Shown: positions 33,916-43,176, counted from the stretch's first letter. The stretch is DNA of 64,000 bases from Flavobacterium weaverense (GCF_003688495.1 NZ_REFH01000008.1:372001-436000), one strand, 5' to 3'. Notes: generated by a model not told the origin, from the letters alone. Numbers and translations: made by a program.

Positions 33916-34264
33916 TTCCTAAAGCGAGCATTACTTGGTGCATGTTTTGTTGCGTGTTACCAATGTAAATTTTATTATCGATAATAAAAACAGGACGACT
34001 TAAAAAGGTATAATGCTCTAAAATGTATTTTTTATAATCCTCTTCGGTCAAGGCTTTGTTTTTTAAATCCATTGATTTGTACAACTGTGCTTTTTTACTG
34101 AAAAGTGCTTCGTAACTTCCCGAAAGTTCGCGCATTTGCTCTAATTCGTCGACAGTTATAGGATCTTGTTTAATATCATGAAATTTAAAATCATGGTCTT
34201 TCGGTAATGATTTTATGATTTTTCTGCAAGTGTCGCACGAAGCGAGATAATATATTTTGTCCAT
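33908..34264 (-). CDS. ArsC/Spx-like thioredoxin-fold protein
   Basis: This protein of about 118 residues starts MDKIYYLASCDTCRKIIKSLP, with a CxxC at positions of the ArsC/Spx family. It continues DIKQDPITVDELEQM and FLSRPVFIIDNKIYIGN, the ArsC-like core where the cis-proline follows a conserved Arg. Family members are glutaredoxin-dependent arsenate reductases or Spx-like regulators; this branch is not characterised. The Met at 34264 is used because the eight-residue longer ORF lacks family similarity. It is translationally coupled to the EamA gene by an 8-base overlap. Confidence 0.85.
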   Translation of the reverse strand: MDKIYYLASCDTCRKIIKSLPKDHDFKFHDIKQDPITVDELEQMRELSGSYEALFSKKAQLYKSMDLKNKALTEEDYKKYILEHYTFLSRPVFIIDNKIYIGNTQQNMHQVMLALGNV

Positions 34265-34360
34265 AATAAGGGTAGTTTCTTTATGCAAAGGAAAATAATT
34301 TGGTACTAAAAGTGATCAATTTTTTATAAAAGTTCTTAAACTAATATTTATTTTTTTTTA

Positions 34361-34504
34361 GGAGCTATTCCCGCCATACATTTCAATCTCTAGTTCTTAA
34401 TCCTTTTTTTATAAGTCATAAAAGGAGCTTCCTGCGGTCGCTCTTTTCTTCGTGAAAAAAATAGGGTTAAGGACTATAGGAATTTCATTACTGTCAGGGC
34501 TAAG
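34361..34504. repeat. Hairpin repeat, GGAGCTATT family (long form)
   Basis: It begins GGAGCTATTCCCGCC and ends CTGTCAGGGCTAAG. The centre is AAAAGGAGC (34422-34430) pairing with GCTCTTTT (34439-34446). An outer stem is formed by GTTCTTAATCC near 34393 and GGGTTAAGGAC near 34464. The whole element can fold as one long hairpin. It fills the gap between two leftward genes and resembles 58228-58373. Confidence 0.75.
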
Positions 34505-34519
34505 ATATTGGGGAGATAG

Positions 34520-35263
34520 CTATTTTACTGCTAAATAATCATTCACTTCAGTATATGACAATAATAGTTCTTTAGCTCCATCAGCATACGATGCTACTTC
34601 ATATGAATTATAATAAAGCAATAATCCTTTGTCAGTAAAGAATATATTTTGTGGTAACTGAAACATTTCTTTTTCAAACATTAAACCGGTAGAATTGATC
34701 GATTTGCTTGCTGGAATTTTATATTTAGCTCTGAATTTTTTTTCAGCCAAAGCTTTGAAACTTGCTTTGTCAATAAAAAGTTCGTCATTAATTATAGATT
34801 TTCCCGTGTTAGGATCAAAAAGTAGCGAACGTAAACCTTGATAACCATGAGCGCCTCCGGTGTATGTATAATGATTGATTTCTATATTCAATATGTTTTC
34901 TGATTGATATTTTACACTTCCTTTGATGTCAGCTTCCCAGCCAAATTTATCCTTTGGAAACTCTTTTTGAAGTTTTTCATAAGAATTAATGAACGATGTT
35001 AATAATCCATTATAATCCTTAGAAGTATAGGGCTTTTCGCCAAAATAAATAATTTCTTTTAGAACTGAAAAAACTTTTTTATTGATACTGTCTGCTACTA
35101 CAGGAACTGCATTTGCAACAGGAATTTTCACACTAATTGATGGACAGTCTCCAGTACACGGCAAAGTAGTTTTCTTCTGAAAAGACTGCTCTTCAAAAAC
35201 TAATTCGTTAGAACATTGCGCTACTGAAAAAAGCAATAAGGTGTAGATTATAAAGTATTTCAT
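34520..35263 (-). CDS. DUF3298/DUF4163 domain lipoprotein
   Basis: This protein of about 247 residues begins MKYFIIYTLLLFSVAQCSN, a type II signal peptide with a lipobox Cys near residue 18. The mature region contains GDCPSISVKIPVANAV, IKGSVKYQSENILNIEINHYTYTGGAHGYQGLRSLLFDPNTGK (the DUF4163/DUF3298 pattern) and a C-terminal beta region. The domain is related to the RsiV anti-sigma/lysozyme-binding fold. The function in this branch is unknown. The Met at 35263 is preferred because the signal peptide starts there. It is divergent from the gamma-synthase gene. Confidence 0.82.
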   Translation of the reverse strand: MKYFIIYTLLLFSVAQCSNELVFEEQSFQKKTTLPCTGDCPSISVKIPVANAVPVVADSINKKVFSVLKEIIYFGEKPYTSKDYNGLLTSFINSYEKLQKEFPKDKFGWEADIKGSVKYQSENILNIEINHYTYTGGAHGYQGLRSLLFDPNTGKSIINDELFIDKASFKALAEKKFRAKYKIPASKSINSTGLMFEKEMFQLPQNIFFTDKGLLLYYNSYEVASYADGAKELLLSYTEVNDYLAVK

Positions 35264-35303
35264 GTCAAAAATGTTAATTAAAAACAAAGGTACTTACTTG
35301 TTT

Positions 35304-35334
35304 CTTGGTTAGATAAAATTAAAGGGTAAATTTG
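35304..35334 (+). promoter_or_regulatory. Bacteroidota-type promoter of the gamma-synthase gene
   Basis: CTTG (35304-35307), 19 bases, TAAATTTG (35327-35334). Both boxes and the spacing fit the consensus. The predicted transcript would start near 35340, about 25 bases before the ATG at 35365, leaving no space for a riboswitch. Confidence 0.65.
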
Positions 35335-35364
35335 CAAAACAATTTTGCATCAAAAATTCAACTT

Positions 35365-36510
35365 ATGAAATTTAATACTAAAGTTATTCATGGTGGTCAA
35401 CATCATGATCCAAGCACTGGAGCTGTTATGCCTCCAGTATATCAAACATCAACATTTATACAAACTAGTCCAGGGCAACCTTTAAACCCAGATTATGAAT
35501 ATAGTAGAGCTGCAAATCCTACTAGAAGTGCATTAGAAAATGCATTAGCAAGTATAGAAAATGGAACAAGAGGATTGGCTTTTTCATCAGGACTAGCTGC
35601 TACTGATTGCGTTTTGCGCTCTTTTAAATCTGGAGATGAAATTATCGCTATGGATGATTTATATGGCGGAACGTATAGAATGTTTACGCGTATTTATAAA
35701 GATTCAGGTATAAAATTTCATTTTGTAGACATGAATGACATGGAGAAATTCAAGTCATTAATTAATGAAAACACAAAATTAGTTTGGGTTGAAACGCCTA
35801 CTAATCCATTGATGAAATTAGCTGATATTCAAGAAATCGCTAAAATAACGAAAGAGAAAAAAATTCTTTTTGCTGTTGATAATACCTTTGCAACTCCTTA
35901 TTTACAGAAACCTTTAGATTTAGGCGCTGATATCGTAATGCACTCTGCAACAAAATATCTAGGTGGACACTCTGATGTTATTGCTGGAGCTCTAATTGTA
36001 AAGGACGAAGCGCTAGGCGAACAATTGCATTTTCAACAATTTGCAACTGGTGCTACCTTAGGACCGATGGACAGTTTCTTAATTTTAAGAGGAATAAAAA
36101 CCTTGCATTTACGTGTGGAAAGACATTGTGAAAATGGAGGTAAAGTAGTAGAATTTTTGAGTACTCATCCAAAAGTTAAAACCGTATATTATCCAGGATT
36201 ACCAAGTCATCCTTATCATGAAATCGCTAAAAAGCAAATGAGTGGTTTTGGCGGAATGGTTTCTTTTACTTTTGTTTCGGGTAAAAAAGAAGATGCAATT
36301 GACTTTCTTGAAAAAGTAAAAGTATTCACTTTAGCAGAATCTTTAGGTGGAGTAGAATCATTAGCGAATCATCCTGCTTTGATGACACATGCTTCAATTC
36401 CAGAAGAGAAACGAAAAGAAATTGGAATAACTGATGATCTAGTTCGATTGAGTGTAGGTATCGAAGATGCAGATGATTTGATTGAAGATTTGAAACAAGC
36501 ATTAACATAA
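35365..36510 (+). CDS. Cystathionine gamma-synthase/lyase family PLP enzyme
   Basis: This protein of about 381 residues is in the Cys/Met metabolism PLP family. FNTKVIHGGQHHDPSTGAVMPPVYQTSTF and YEYSRAANPTR are typical; VDNTFATPYLQKPLDLGADIVMHSATKYLGGHSD carries the PLP Lys; SLGGVESLANHPALMTHASIP is the C-terminal signature. MetB (gamma-synthase, methionine synthesis) and cystathionine gamma-lyase cannot be separated reliably by eye. The ATG at 35365 matches the family N-terminus and follows a good promoter; the TTG at 35332 overlaps the promoter. A 24-bp terminator follows. Confidence 0.9.
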   Translation: MKFNTKVIHGGQHHDPSTGAVMPPVYQTSTFIQTSPGQPLNPDYEYSRAANPTRSALENALASIENGTRGLAFSSGLAATDCVLRSFKSGDEIIAMDDLYGGTYRMFTRIYKDSGIKFHFVDMNDMEKFKSLINENTKLVWVETPTNPLMKLADIQEIAKITKEKKILFAVDNTFATPYLQKPLDLGADIVMHSATKYLGGHSDVIAGALIVKDEALGEQLHFQQFATGATLGPMDSFLILRGIKTLHLRVERHCENGGKVVEFLSTHPKVKTVYYPGLPSHPYHEIAKKQMSGFGGMVSFTFVSGKKEDAIDFLEKVKVFTLAESLGGVESLANHPALMTHASIPEEKRKEIGITDDLVRLSVGIEDADDLIEDLKQALT

Positions 36511-36519
36511 AGCTACTAT

Positions 36520-36572
36520 CTATAAAAGCAAAAAGCTCCAATTTTCTGAATTGGAGCTTTTTGCTTTTATAG
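36520..36572. terminator. Bidirectional intrinsic terminator with 24-bp perfect stem
   Basis: Bases 36520-36543 pair perfectly with 36549-36572 around TTCTG. The G/C part is AAGCTCCAATT; long A and T runs flank it on both sides, so it serves the rightward PLP enzyme gene and the leftward gene at 36588. Confidence 0.9.
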
Positions 36573-36587
36573 AATCAAGTCTTTTAA

Positions 36588-37397
36588 TTATAAATAATAA
36601 ATGTACCCCACATTAAACCAAACCAGCCAATCATTAGCTTTATTTTCTTTATAAATAGCTGGATTAGGATTCAAACCATCTACCCAGTTTGAAAAGAAAT
36701 ATTGTCCTCTTAGATCAATCATTAAATCAGATAAGGTTGTTAATTTGTAACGCGTTCCCACACTAGAAACTACAGACAATACTGTTCTACCTTCCGTTGA
36801 GTACCCATGGGGTCGACCATCTGAAGGAACTACGTACTTATTAATAGTATATGGTAAAATAAAAGGAATTGGTGGAATAGGACCTTGTGAATTTTTAGTG
36901 TTGTAGTAACTGAACTGACCTCCGATACTAATAAATGGCGCTAAACTTCCAATAGTTGCACTAAATTCGCGTACGCTAAAAGGATAAAATTCTAATTGGA
37001 CACCCAAATTTGTCACGGCAGTACTTCCCTTCATCGCTCGAAGGTAGTCTGTAACGTCCCCCTTCTTCTGTTCTGACACCCATTTTCCAAAATGTTGCAA
37101 TTCAGTTTTATTATAAGATAGTTCAGTTCTAAATTTAAAATGATCGTTAAAGTAAGTATCTGGAGTGTAGCAGTTGCAATCTTCTTTATATGAAAAATTT
37201 AGATAATGTATAATTCCTATACCAAGTCCTGTATTACCAGCATTAGTAGAGAGGTTTGATCTTTGGCCGTAATCAGATTGAAAAGCAATTGGTCCAGCAA
37301 TAATTCCTACTTCATGGGAAAACCCACCAAATTGAGCAATTGTCGTACTAGGCAGCCCAAAAAGGATTAATAAAAGAAATAGAATTTGTTTGATCAT
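36588..37397 (-). CDS. Outer-membrane barrel-like protein next to gdhA
   Basis: This 269-residue protein has a signal peptide (ILFLLLILFGLPSTTIAQ). It begins FGGFSHEVGIIAGPIAFQSDYGQR and has repeated amphipathic strands (GIGIIHYLNFSY, FKFRTELSYNKTEL, NLGVQLEFYPFSV, PFISIGGQFSYY), ending in WLVWFNVGYIYYL with a terminal aromatic/aliphatic residue. I think it belongs to the family labelled THC0290_0291, beta-barrel proteins of unknown function often seen beside glutamate dehydrogenase in flavobacteria. The label is from memory. A loop holds two Cys (EDCNCYTP). Confidence 0.75.
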   Translation of the reverse strand: MIKQILFLLLILFGLPSTTIAQFGGFSHEVGIIAGPIAFQSDYGQRSNLSTNAGNTGLGIGIIHYLNFSYKEDCNCYTPDTYFNDHFKFRTELSYNKTELQHFGKWVSEQKKGDVTDYLRAMKGSTAVTNLGVQLEFYPFSVREFSATIGSLAPFISIGGQFSYYNTKNSQGPIPPIPFILPYTINKYVVPSDGRPHGYSTEGRTVLSVVSSVGTRYKLTTLSDLMIDLRGQYFFSNWVDGLNPNPAIYKENKANDWLVWFNVGYIYYL

Positions 37398-37620
37398 TTG
37401 TTGGTGGAATTTTGCAATCCTTACAAATATATAAAAACATCAATCATTTGGAAAATAAATAAAAATTAAAAAGAAAGCGATAAAATCTTATTTGCTTGCG
37501 AAATTCCTAATAAAAAGCTTTAAAAGTGTTTGTGAGAAATATAATTATTGGTGAATTCTTAATATAAAGATAATTCTATTGATAGATTAAAAAAAATATG
37601 GCTGAATATTTTATAAAATG

Positions 37621-37628
37621 TATATTTG
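37621..37628 (+). promoter_or_regulatory. Promoter -7 element (TATATTTG) of the first gdhA
   Basis: TATATTTG fits TAnnTTTG and lies 43 bases before the ATG at 37672. The position 20 bases upstream has TATG instead of TTTG, so the -33 element is weak. The gap 37398-37620 is AT-rich without other features. Confidence 0.5.
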
Positions 37629-37671
37629 TGATGTATTACGATATCGTTTTCTTAATTTAAACATATATTCT

Positions 37672-39015
37672 ATGTCAATAAAAATAAATGATTTTATGGC
37701 TCAGGTTGAAGCCAAAAATCCAAATGAACCTGAATTCATTCAAGCAGTTAGAGAATTTGCAGAAACAGTAATTCCATTTATCGTTACTCAAAAAAAATAT
37801 GACGGTAAAAATCTTCTTTTAAGGATGACAGAGCCGGAACGTTCAATCATATTCCGTGTTCCATGGGTTGATGATAAAGGAGAAATACAAGTAAATAGAG
37901 GATTCAGAATTCAAATGAACTCAGCAATTGGACCATATAAAGGAGGGATCCGTTTTCATCACACTGTGAATTTATCAGTATTGAAATTTTTAGCTTTCGA
38001 ACAAGTGTTTAAAAATAGCTTGACTACTTTGCCAATGGGTGGTGGAAAAGGAGGTTCTGATTTTGATCCACAAGGTAAATCTGATGGTGAAGTAATGCGT
38101 TTTTGTCAATCATTCATGACGGAATTGTGCAGACACATTGGACCACAACTTGACGTTCCTGCTGGAGATATTGGTGTTGGTGCAAGAGAAATTGGGTATT
38201 TATTTGGTCAATACAAAAGAATCAAAAATGAATTTACTGGAGTTTTAACTGGTAAAGGATTAGCGTATGGAGGTTCATTGATACGTCCAGAAGCAACAGG
38301 TTATGGTGTAGTTTATTTTACAGAACAAATGTTGCAAACTATAGGTGAATCTATAAAAGATAAAAGAGTTGCTATTTCAGGTTTTGGAAATGTAGCTTGG
38401 GGAGTTGCTTTAAAAGTAAATGACCTTGGTGGGAAATTAGTAACGATTTCTGGACCTGATGGTTATATTTATGACGAAGAAGGTATCTCTGGTGAAAAGA
38501 TCGACTTTATGGTTGAAATGAGAAACAGAGGTGATAATAGAGTAGAAGCGTATTTAGAAAAATTTCCAAACGCAACATTCCATAAAGGAAGAAGTGTATG
38601 GGAAGTTAAAGTTGACGTTGCAATTCCTTGTGCTACACAAAATGAGTTGCATGATGAGGATGCTAAAAAATTAATTGCTAATGGTGTTATGTGTGTTACA
38701 GAGGCAGCAAATATGCCAAGTACATTAGGTGCAATTAAGGAATTCTTAAATGCTAAAGTACTTTTTGCTCCAGGTAAAGCTGCTAATGCTGGTGGTGTTG
38801 CCGCTTCGGGATTAGAAATGACTCAAAATTCTATTCGTTTAAACTGGACGAGTGAAGAAGTAGATTCAAGATTAAAAGAAATTATGAAGGGAATTCATAA
38901 TCAATGTAAGCAATACGGTACAGATGCTGACGGTTATGTAAACTACGTAAAAGGAGCAAATATCGCTGGTTTTGTAAAAGTTGCTGATGCAATGCTTGCT
39001 CAAGGAGTGGTATAA
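37672..39015 (+). CDS. gdhA: Glutamate dehydrogenase, first of a tandem pair
   Basis: This 447-residue enzyme of the Glu/Leu/Phe/Val dehydrogenase family interconverts glutamate and 2-oxoglutarate with ammonia. NSAIGPYKGGIRFH and LPMGGGKGGSDFDP (catalytic Lys) are followed by DVPAGDIGVGAREIGY. The Rossmann domain has ISGFGNVAWGVALK. The start at 37672 (MSIKINDFM) matches the paralogue; the ORF's upstream ATG at 37618 overlaps the -7 promoter element. It is strongly similar to the copy at 39406 except in the cofactor-binding domain. A terminator follows. Confidence 0.94.
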   Translation: MSIKINDFMAQVEAKNPNEPEFIQAVREFAETVIPFIVTQKKYDGKNLLLRMTEPERSIIFRVPWVDDKGEIQVNRGFRIQMNSAIGPYKGGIRFHHTVNLSVLKFLAFEQVFKNSLTTLPMGGGKGGSDFDPQGKSDGEVMRFCQSFMTELCRHIGPQLDVPAGDIGVGAREIGYLFGQYKRIKNEFTGVLTGKGLAYGGSLIRPEATGYGVVYFTEQMLQTIGESIKDKRVAISGFGNVAWGVALKVNDLGGKLVTISGPDGYIYDEEGISGEKIDFMVEMRNRGDNRVEAYLEKFPNATFHKGRSVWEVKVDVAIPCATQNELHDEDAKKLIANGVMCVTEAANMPSTLGAIKEFLNAKVLFAPGKAANAGGVAASGLEMTQNSIRLNWTSEEVDSRLKEIMKGIHNQCKQYGTDADGYVNYVKGANIAGFVKVADAMLAQGVV

Positions 39016-39038
39016 TTAAATTTTTACAATTTTTAATA

Positions 39039-39073
39039 AACCTTCTATCATTTACTTGATAGGAGGTTTTTTG
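39039..39073 (+). terminator. Intrinsic terminator of the first gdhA
   Basis: AACCTTCTATCA (39039-39050) pairs with TGATAGGAGGTT (39057-39068) with one G-U pair, followed by TTTTTG and further T. The rest of the gap to 39349 is AT-rich with no gene. Confidence 0.85.
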
Positions 39074-39349
39074 TTTTTTTTAGTTATTTATTATTTTTGA
39101 GTATCCACTAAATAAATTTTAAAGTAGTAGAGGTGTTTTCAAGGTTTAGCTAGCGCTTTTTAGCTTACTAACTTTAAATTGGCCTTATATTCAGATGTAA
39201 TTTCTTACCCTAATTTTTATTGATTTTACGAATTCGATAAAATTCCTTATTTCATATTTGCTATAAATTATTTTTGGCAGTCGTTAATTACCGAATGGCG
39301 AATAATTAGGCCATTACAAAAAAAAAACTTCAATATTTTGATTGTGACT

Positions 39350-39357
39350 TATCTTTG
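39350..39357 (+). promoter_or_regulatory. Promoter -7 element (TATCTTTG) of the second gdhA
   Basis: TATCTTTG lies 48 bases before the ATG at 39406. A TTTG at 39337-39340 is too close to be the -33 box. The 390-bp gap (39016-39405) otherwise holds only the upstream terminator, which means the two gdhA copies are transcribed separately. Confidence 0.5.
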
Positions 39358-39405
39358 TAAAACCAAGAAATCATTTTTTTCGAACGTTTTTAATCCTATT
39401 TTATC

Positions 39406-40749
39406 ATGTCACAAAGTATATCTGCTTTTATCGAAGAAGTTGCTAAAAACAACCCGAATGAGCCTGAATTTATGCAAGCAGTTCTTGAAGTTGCCGAAGC
39501 CGTAATTCCGTTTATTGAAAATAATAAGAAGTATCAAAACAAAATGCTTTTAGAGCGAATGGTCGAGGCAGAGCGAATTGTAATATTTCGGGTGCCATGG
39601 ATCGATGACAATGGTAGAACGCAGGTAAACCGTGGTTATAGAGTTCAAATGAATTCAGCTATTGGACCGTATAAAGGTGGAATTCGTTTTCATCCTTCTG
39701 TAAACTTGAGTATTCTTAAATTTTTAGCTTTCGAACAAACCTTTAAAAATAGTTTAACCACACTGCCAATGGGTGGTGGTAAAGGTGGTTCTAATTTTGA
39801 CCCTAAAGGAAAGTCAGATATTGAAGTAATGCGTTTTTGTCAAAGTTTTATGAATGAGTTATGCAGACATATTGGTCCTGATACTGACGTTCCGGCTGGT
39901 GACATTGGTGTTGGAGCTCGGGAAATTGGATATATGTTTGGTCAGTATAAAAAAATGAGAAATGAATTTACTGGTGTTTTAACTGGTAAGGGAATGTCCT
40001 TTGGAGGTTCGTTAATTAGACCACAAGCTACAGGCTACGGAACCGTTTATTTTGCGCAAAGTATGCTAGCTACAAAAGGAGATAGTTTTCAAGATAAATT
40101 AGTTGTGATTTCAGGATCAGGAAATGTTGCACAGTATGCTATTGAAAAAGTAAATGAACTTGGTGGTAAAGTAATCGCACTTTCTGATTCTCTTGGATAT
40201 GTTTATGACGAAGATGGTTTTGATACTGAGAAATTAGAATATGTCATGGAGCTTAAAAATGAATTGAAAGGAACGATCAAGGATTATGTAGCTAAATATC
40301 CTAAAGCTAAATATATAATTGGTGCGCGACCGTGGAATGTGAAATGTGATATTGCATTGCCTTGTGCAACTCAGAATGAATTAGACGAGGAAGATGCGAG
40401 AGCATTAGTAGAAAATGGTTGTATTTGCGTTGCAGAAGGAGCTAATATGCCTTCTACTCCAGCAGCGATGGCTGTTTTCCAAAAAGCGAAGATATTTTAT
40501 GCGCCCGGAAAAGCTTCAAATGCTGGCGGAGTTACTACATCAGGACTTGAAATGTCGCAAAATTCACTTCGTTTAAAATGGTCATTCGAAAAAGTGGATG
40601 AACGATTAAAAGATATTATGGCTGACATTCATATTTCATGCGTGAAATATGGTACAGATGAGACAGGTCATGTAGATTACGTCAAAGGAGCAAATATTGC
40701 TGGATTTGTAAAAGTTGCTGACGCAATGCTTGCCCAAGGAGTGGTGTAA
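39406..40749 (+). CDS. gdhA: Glutamate dehydrogenase, second of a tandem pair
   Basis: This 447-residue paralogue has the same length as the copy at 37672. The catalytic half is nearly the same (NSAIGPYKGGIRFH, LPMGGGKGGSNFDP, DVPAGDIGVGAREIGY). The Rossmann segment reads ISGSGNVAQYAIEKVNELGGK, followed by ALSDSLGYVYDEDGF, typical of NADP-dependent GdhA. It has its own -7 promoter element and its own terminator, so it is a separate unit. A division into biosynthetic and catabolic enzymes is possible but not shown by the sequence. Confidence 0.94.
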   Translation: MSQSISAFIEEVAKNNPNEPEFMQAVLEVAEAVIPFIENNKKYQNKMLLERMVEAERIVIFRVPWIDDNGRTQVNRGYRVQMNSAIGPYKGGIRFHPSVNLSILKFLAFEQTFKNSLTTLPMGGGKGGSNFDPKGKSDIEVMRFCQSFMNELCRHIGPDTDVPAGDIGVGAREIGYMFGQYKKMRNEFTGVLTGKGMSFGGSLIRPQATGYGTVYFAQSMLATKGDSFQDKLVVISGSGNVAQYAIEKVNELGGKVIALSDSLGYVYDEDGFDTEKLEYVMELKNELKGTIKDYVAKYPKAKYIIGARPWNVKCDIALPCATQNELDEEDARALVENGCICVAEGANMPSTPAAMAVFQKAKIFYAPGKASNAGGVTTSGLEMSQNSLRLKWSFEKVDERLKDIMADIHISCVKYGTDETGHVDYVKGANIAGFVKVADAMLAQGVV

Positions 40750-40770
40750 ATTTATTTTTTTTAACTTCTA

Positions 40771-40813
40771 AATGCCTTCACTTAATGTTAGATTCAGTGA
40801 AGGCATTTTTTTT
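40771..40813 (+). terminator. Intrinsic terminator of the second gdhA
   Basis: AATGCCTTCACT (40771-40782) pairs perfectly with AGTGAAGGCATT (40796-40807), followed by TTTTTT. Confidence 0.88.
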
Positions 40814-40875
40814 AAGTAACAAAATGCTAAGACTTTCGTTTGTTCTATATTTGTAATCCAATATTCACGCAAATA

Positions 40876-43176
40876 ATGAAAAATAATAGTCTGTATTTTT
40901 TCTTTCTGCTTTTTATCCAAATAGGATTTGCACAAAATAATTTGCAGTGGCAAGGTTACTTCTCATACAGTGAAATTAAGGGTGTTTCAGGATCTGCCAA
41001 TACTGTATTTGCAGCTTCAGAAAATGCTTTATTTTCTAAAAACAGCAGTAATAACATTATCAAAACTACTAATACTGTAGATGGACTTTCAGGACAAACT
41101 ATTTCTTCAATTTACCACAGTGTAAAATTTAATAAAACTATTATAGGTTATGAAAACGGTCTCATAATAGTGATTAATGAAGCGGATGGTAGTATGTTAA
41201 AAGTCGTTGATATAATTAGTAAACAGCTTCCATCAGAAATAAAAAAAGTAAATCATTTTTTTGAACATGAAGGTTTTGCCTATGTTTCCTGCGACTTTGG
41301 TATTGTTCAGTTTAATTTGGCAACGATGCAATTTGGTGATACCTACTTCATAGGTGATAATGGTGCTGAATTAAAAGTGAACCAAACTGCAGTTCATAAT
41401 GGATTTATTTTTGCTGCAACTATTAATGGAATTAGAAAAGCTACCATTACTAATCAAAATTTAATTGATTTTAATCAGTGGTCAATAGTTGCTTCGGGGA
41501 ACTGGCTAAGCGTGAATACCTTTGGCACAGAATTATACGCAATAAATACTGCTGGAAATATTAATAAATTTAATGCTGTTTCGAATAGTTTTGTATTAAT
41601 AAAGCAAATTACTCCACCGTTTTTATACAGCAGTGTAGCAGCGGATCACTTTACCGTTACGACTCTAAATACTGTATATGTATTTGATGAACAAATGAAT
41701 GTGGTACGTCTAATTAATAGTAATGAAATAATAGAAAGTAAACCTAATTTTAGCTGTGCTACGATAATCGCTCAAACTGTCTTTATTGGAACAAAAGAAA
41801 ACGGAATGATTACGTCACCACTTTCAAATACGTTTAATTTTGAGGATATTACTCCTATTGGTCCTTCTCGTAATAACATATTTTCACTAGAAGCATCTGC
41901 TAAATCACTTTGGGCAGTTTATGGTTTTTATCCTGGAAATTACAATCCGTATCAATCACCTCAAGGATTTCCTAGTTTATATGGGATTTCTAAATTTGAT
42001 TATACAACTTGGCTAAACATTCCTACTTCAGAAGTTTTAGGAGCTAGAGCTTTGTCTAACGTCGCAATCAATCCTAATAATAATGATGATGTTTATATTT
42101 CTTCTTTTTTTTCGGGGCTTTTGAAAATAGAAAATGATAAACCAACAAAGCTATTTACTCCACAAAATACGGCACCAAATGGTTTGCAAAGTATTGAAGT
42201 CGCCGTGGCTCCTAATGATATTCGTATCAATAATCCTGTTTTCGATAAAGAGGGCAATTTATGGCTGACTAATAATTTAGTGGAAAAAGCGCTAAAAGTT
42301 CTTAAGACAAACGGGCAATGGCAAAGTATTTCCTTTGCAACAGTATTGCCTGAACTCACTAATTATGGAGGTTTAGTGATTGATAAAAACAACACGAAGT
42401 GGGCAGCTTCAAGGAGAGGTGTAGTGGGCTACAATGAGAAAGGCGGAGTTTTAAAACTGATTACAGAAGGAAGTGAAAAAGGTAATTTGCCATCGCCTGA
42501 TGTTCGCTCAGTAGCTGTAGACAATAAAAGCCAACTGTGGATAGGTACTAACAAAGGATTGCGTGTATTGTCTAACGTCGGGAATTACCAAACTGAGGGA
42601 CAGATTACCGCTAATCCTATAATTATCTTGGATGATAATTTAGCGCAAGAACTGCTGTACGAACAATTTATAACTGATATTGAAGTTGATGGAGCTAATA
42701 ATAAATGGATTGGTACCGCAGATTCTGGTTTGTTTTTCGTTTCTCCAAATGGGCAAGAAACGAAATATCACTTTACAATAAATAATTCTCCATTGCCAAG
42801 CAATACGATTAATGATATTACGATAAATAGTGTTACGGGTGAGGTTTTCATCGCAACTGCCAAAGGATTAATTTCTTTTAAAGGGACATCTACGGCAGCA
42901 AGTGAGGATCTAAATAATGCATTTGTCTATCCTAACCCTGTTCGTCCAGAATACCAAGGAACGGTAAAAATTGCAGGATTACTAGATAAAGCAAATGTAA
43001 AAATTACAGATGTTGCTGGAAATTTAGTTTATGAAACAACTGCTCAAGGTGGTACGATAGAATGGGATACAACTGCTTTTGGGAAATATAAAGTGGCTTC
43101 AGGAGTTTATATGATTTTTATTTCTGCTCAAGATGGAGTAGAGACTAAGGTTAAAAAAGTGATGATCATCCGATGA
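40876..43176 (+). CDS. porZ: PorZ-like two-propeller protein with T9SS C-terminal domain
   Basis: This protein of about 766 residues has a signal peptide (LYFFFLLFIQIGFAQ). The body consists of beta-propeller repeats related to two-component-regulator propellers (ASENALFSKNSSNNIIKTTNTVDGLSGQTISSI, LWIGTNKGLRVLS, KWIGTADSGLFFVS). The C-terminus is a type IX sorting/CTD domain (FVYPNPVRPEY, then VKITDVAGNLVYE and ASGVYMIFI, ending VKKVMIIR). Length and layout match PorZ, a cell-surface component of the type IX attachment complex. The ATG at 40876 starts the signal peptide; the ORF start at 40840 is rejected. It is directly upstream of recO. Confidence 0.8.
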   Translation: MKNNSLYFFFLLFIQIGFAQNNLQWQGYFSYSEIKGVSGSANTVFAASENALFSKNSSNNIIKTTNTVDGLSGQTISSIYHSVKFNKTIIGYENGLIIVINEADGSMLKVVDIISKQLPSEIKKVNHFFEHEGFAYVSCDFGIVQFNLATMQFGDTYFIGDNGAELKVNQTAVHNGFIFAATINGIRKATITNQNLIDFNQWSIVASGNWLSVNTFGTELYAINTAGNINKFNAVSNSFVLIKQITPPFLYSSVAADHFTVTTLNTVYVFDEQMNVVRLINSNEIIESKPNFSCATIIAQTVFIGTKENGMITSPLSNTFNFEDITPIGPSRNNIFSLEASAKSLWAVYGFYPGNYNPYQSPQGFPSLYGISKFDYTTWLNIPTSEVLGARALSNVAINPNNNDDVYISSFFSGLLKIENDKPTKLFTPQNTAPNGLQSIEVAVAPNDIRINNPVFDKEGNLWLTNNLVEKALKVLKTNGQWQSISFATVLPELTNYGGLVIDKNNTKWAASRRGVVGYNEKGGVLKLITEGSEKGNLPSPDVRSVAVDNKSQLWIGTNKGLRVLSNVGNYQTEGQITANPIIILDDNLAQELLYEQFITDIEVDGANNKWIGTADSGLFFVSPNGQETKYHFTINNSPLPSNTINDITINSVTGEVFIATAKGLISFKGTSTAASEDLNNAFVYPNPVRPEYQGTVKIAGLLDKANVKITDVAGNLVYETTAQGGTIEWDTTAFGKYKVASGVYMIFISAQDGVETKVKKVMIIR

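Noticed and set aside
39301..39340. Possible TTTG -33 box upstream of the second gdhA
   Set aside because: The TTTG is only nine bases from the -7 element, too close for the Bacteroidota spacing.
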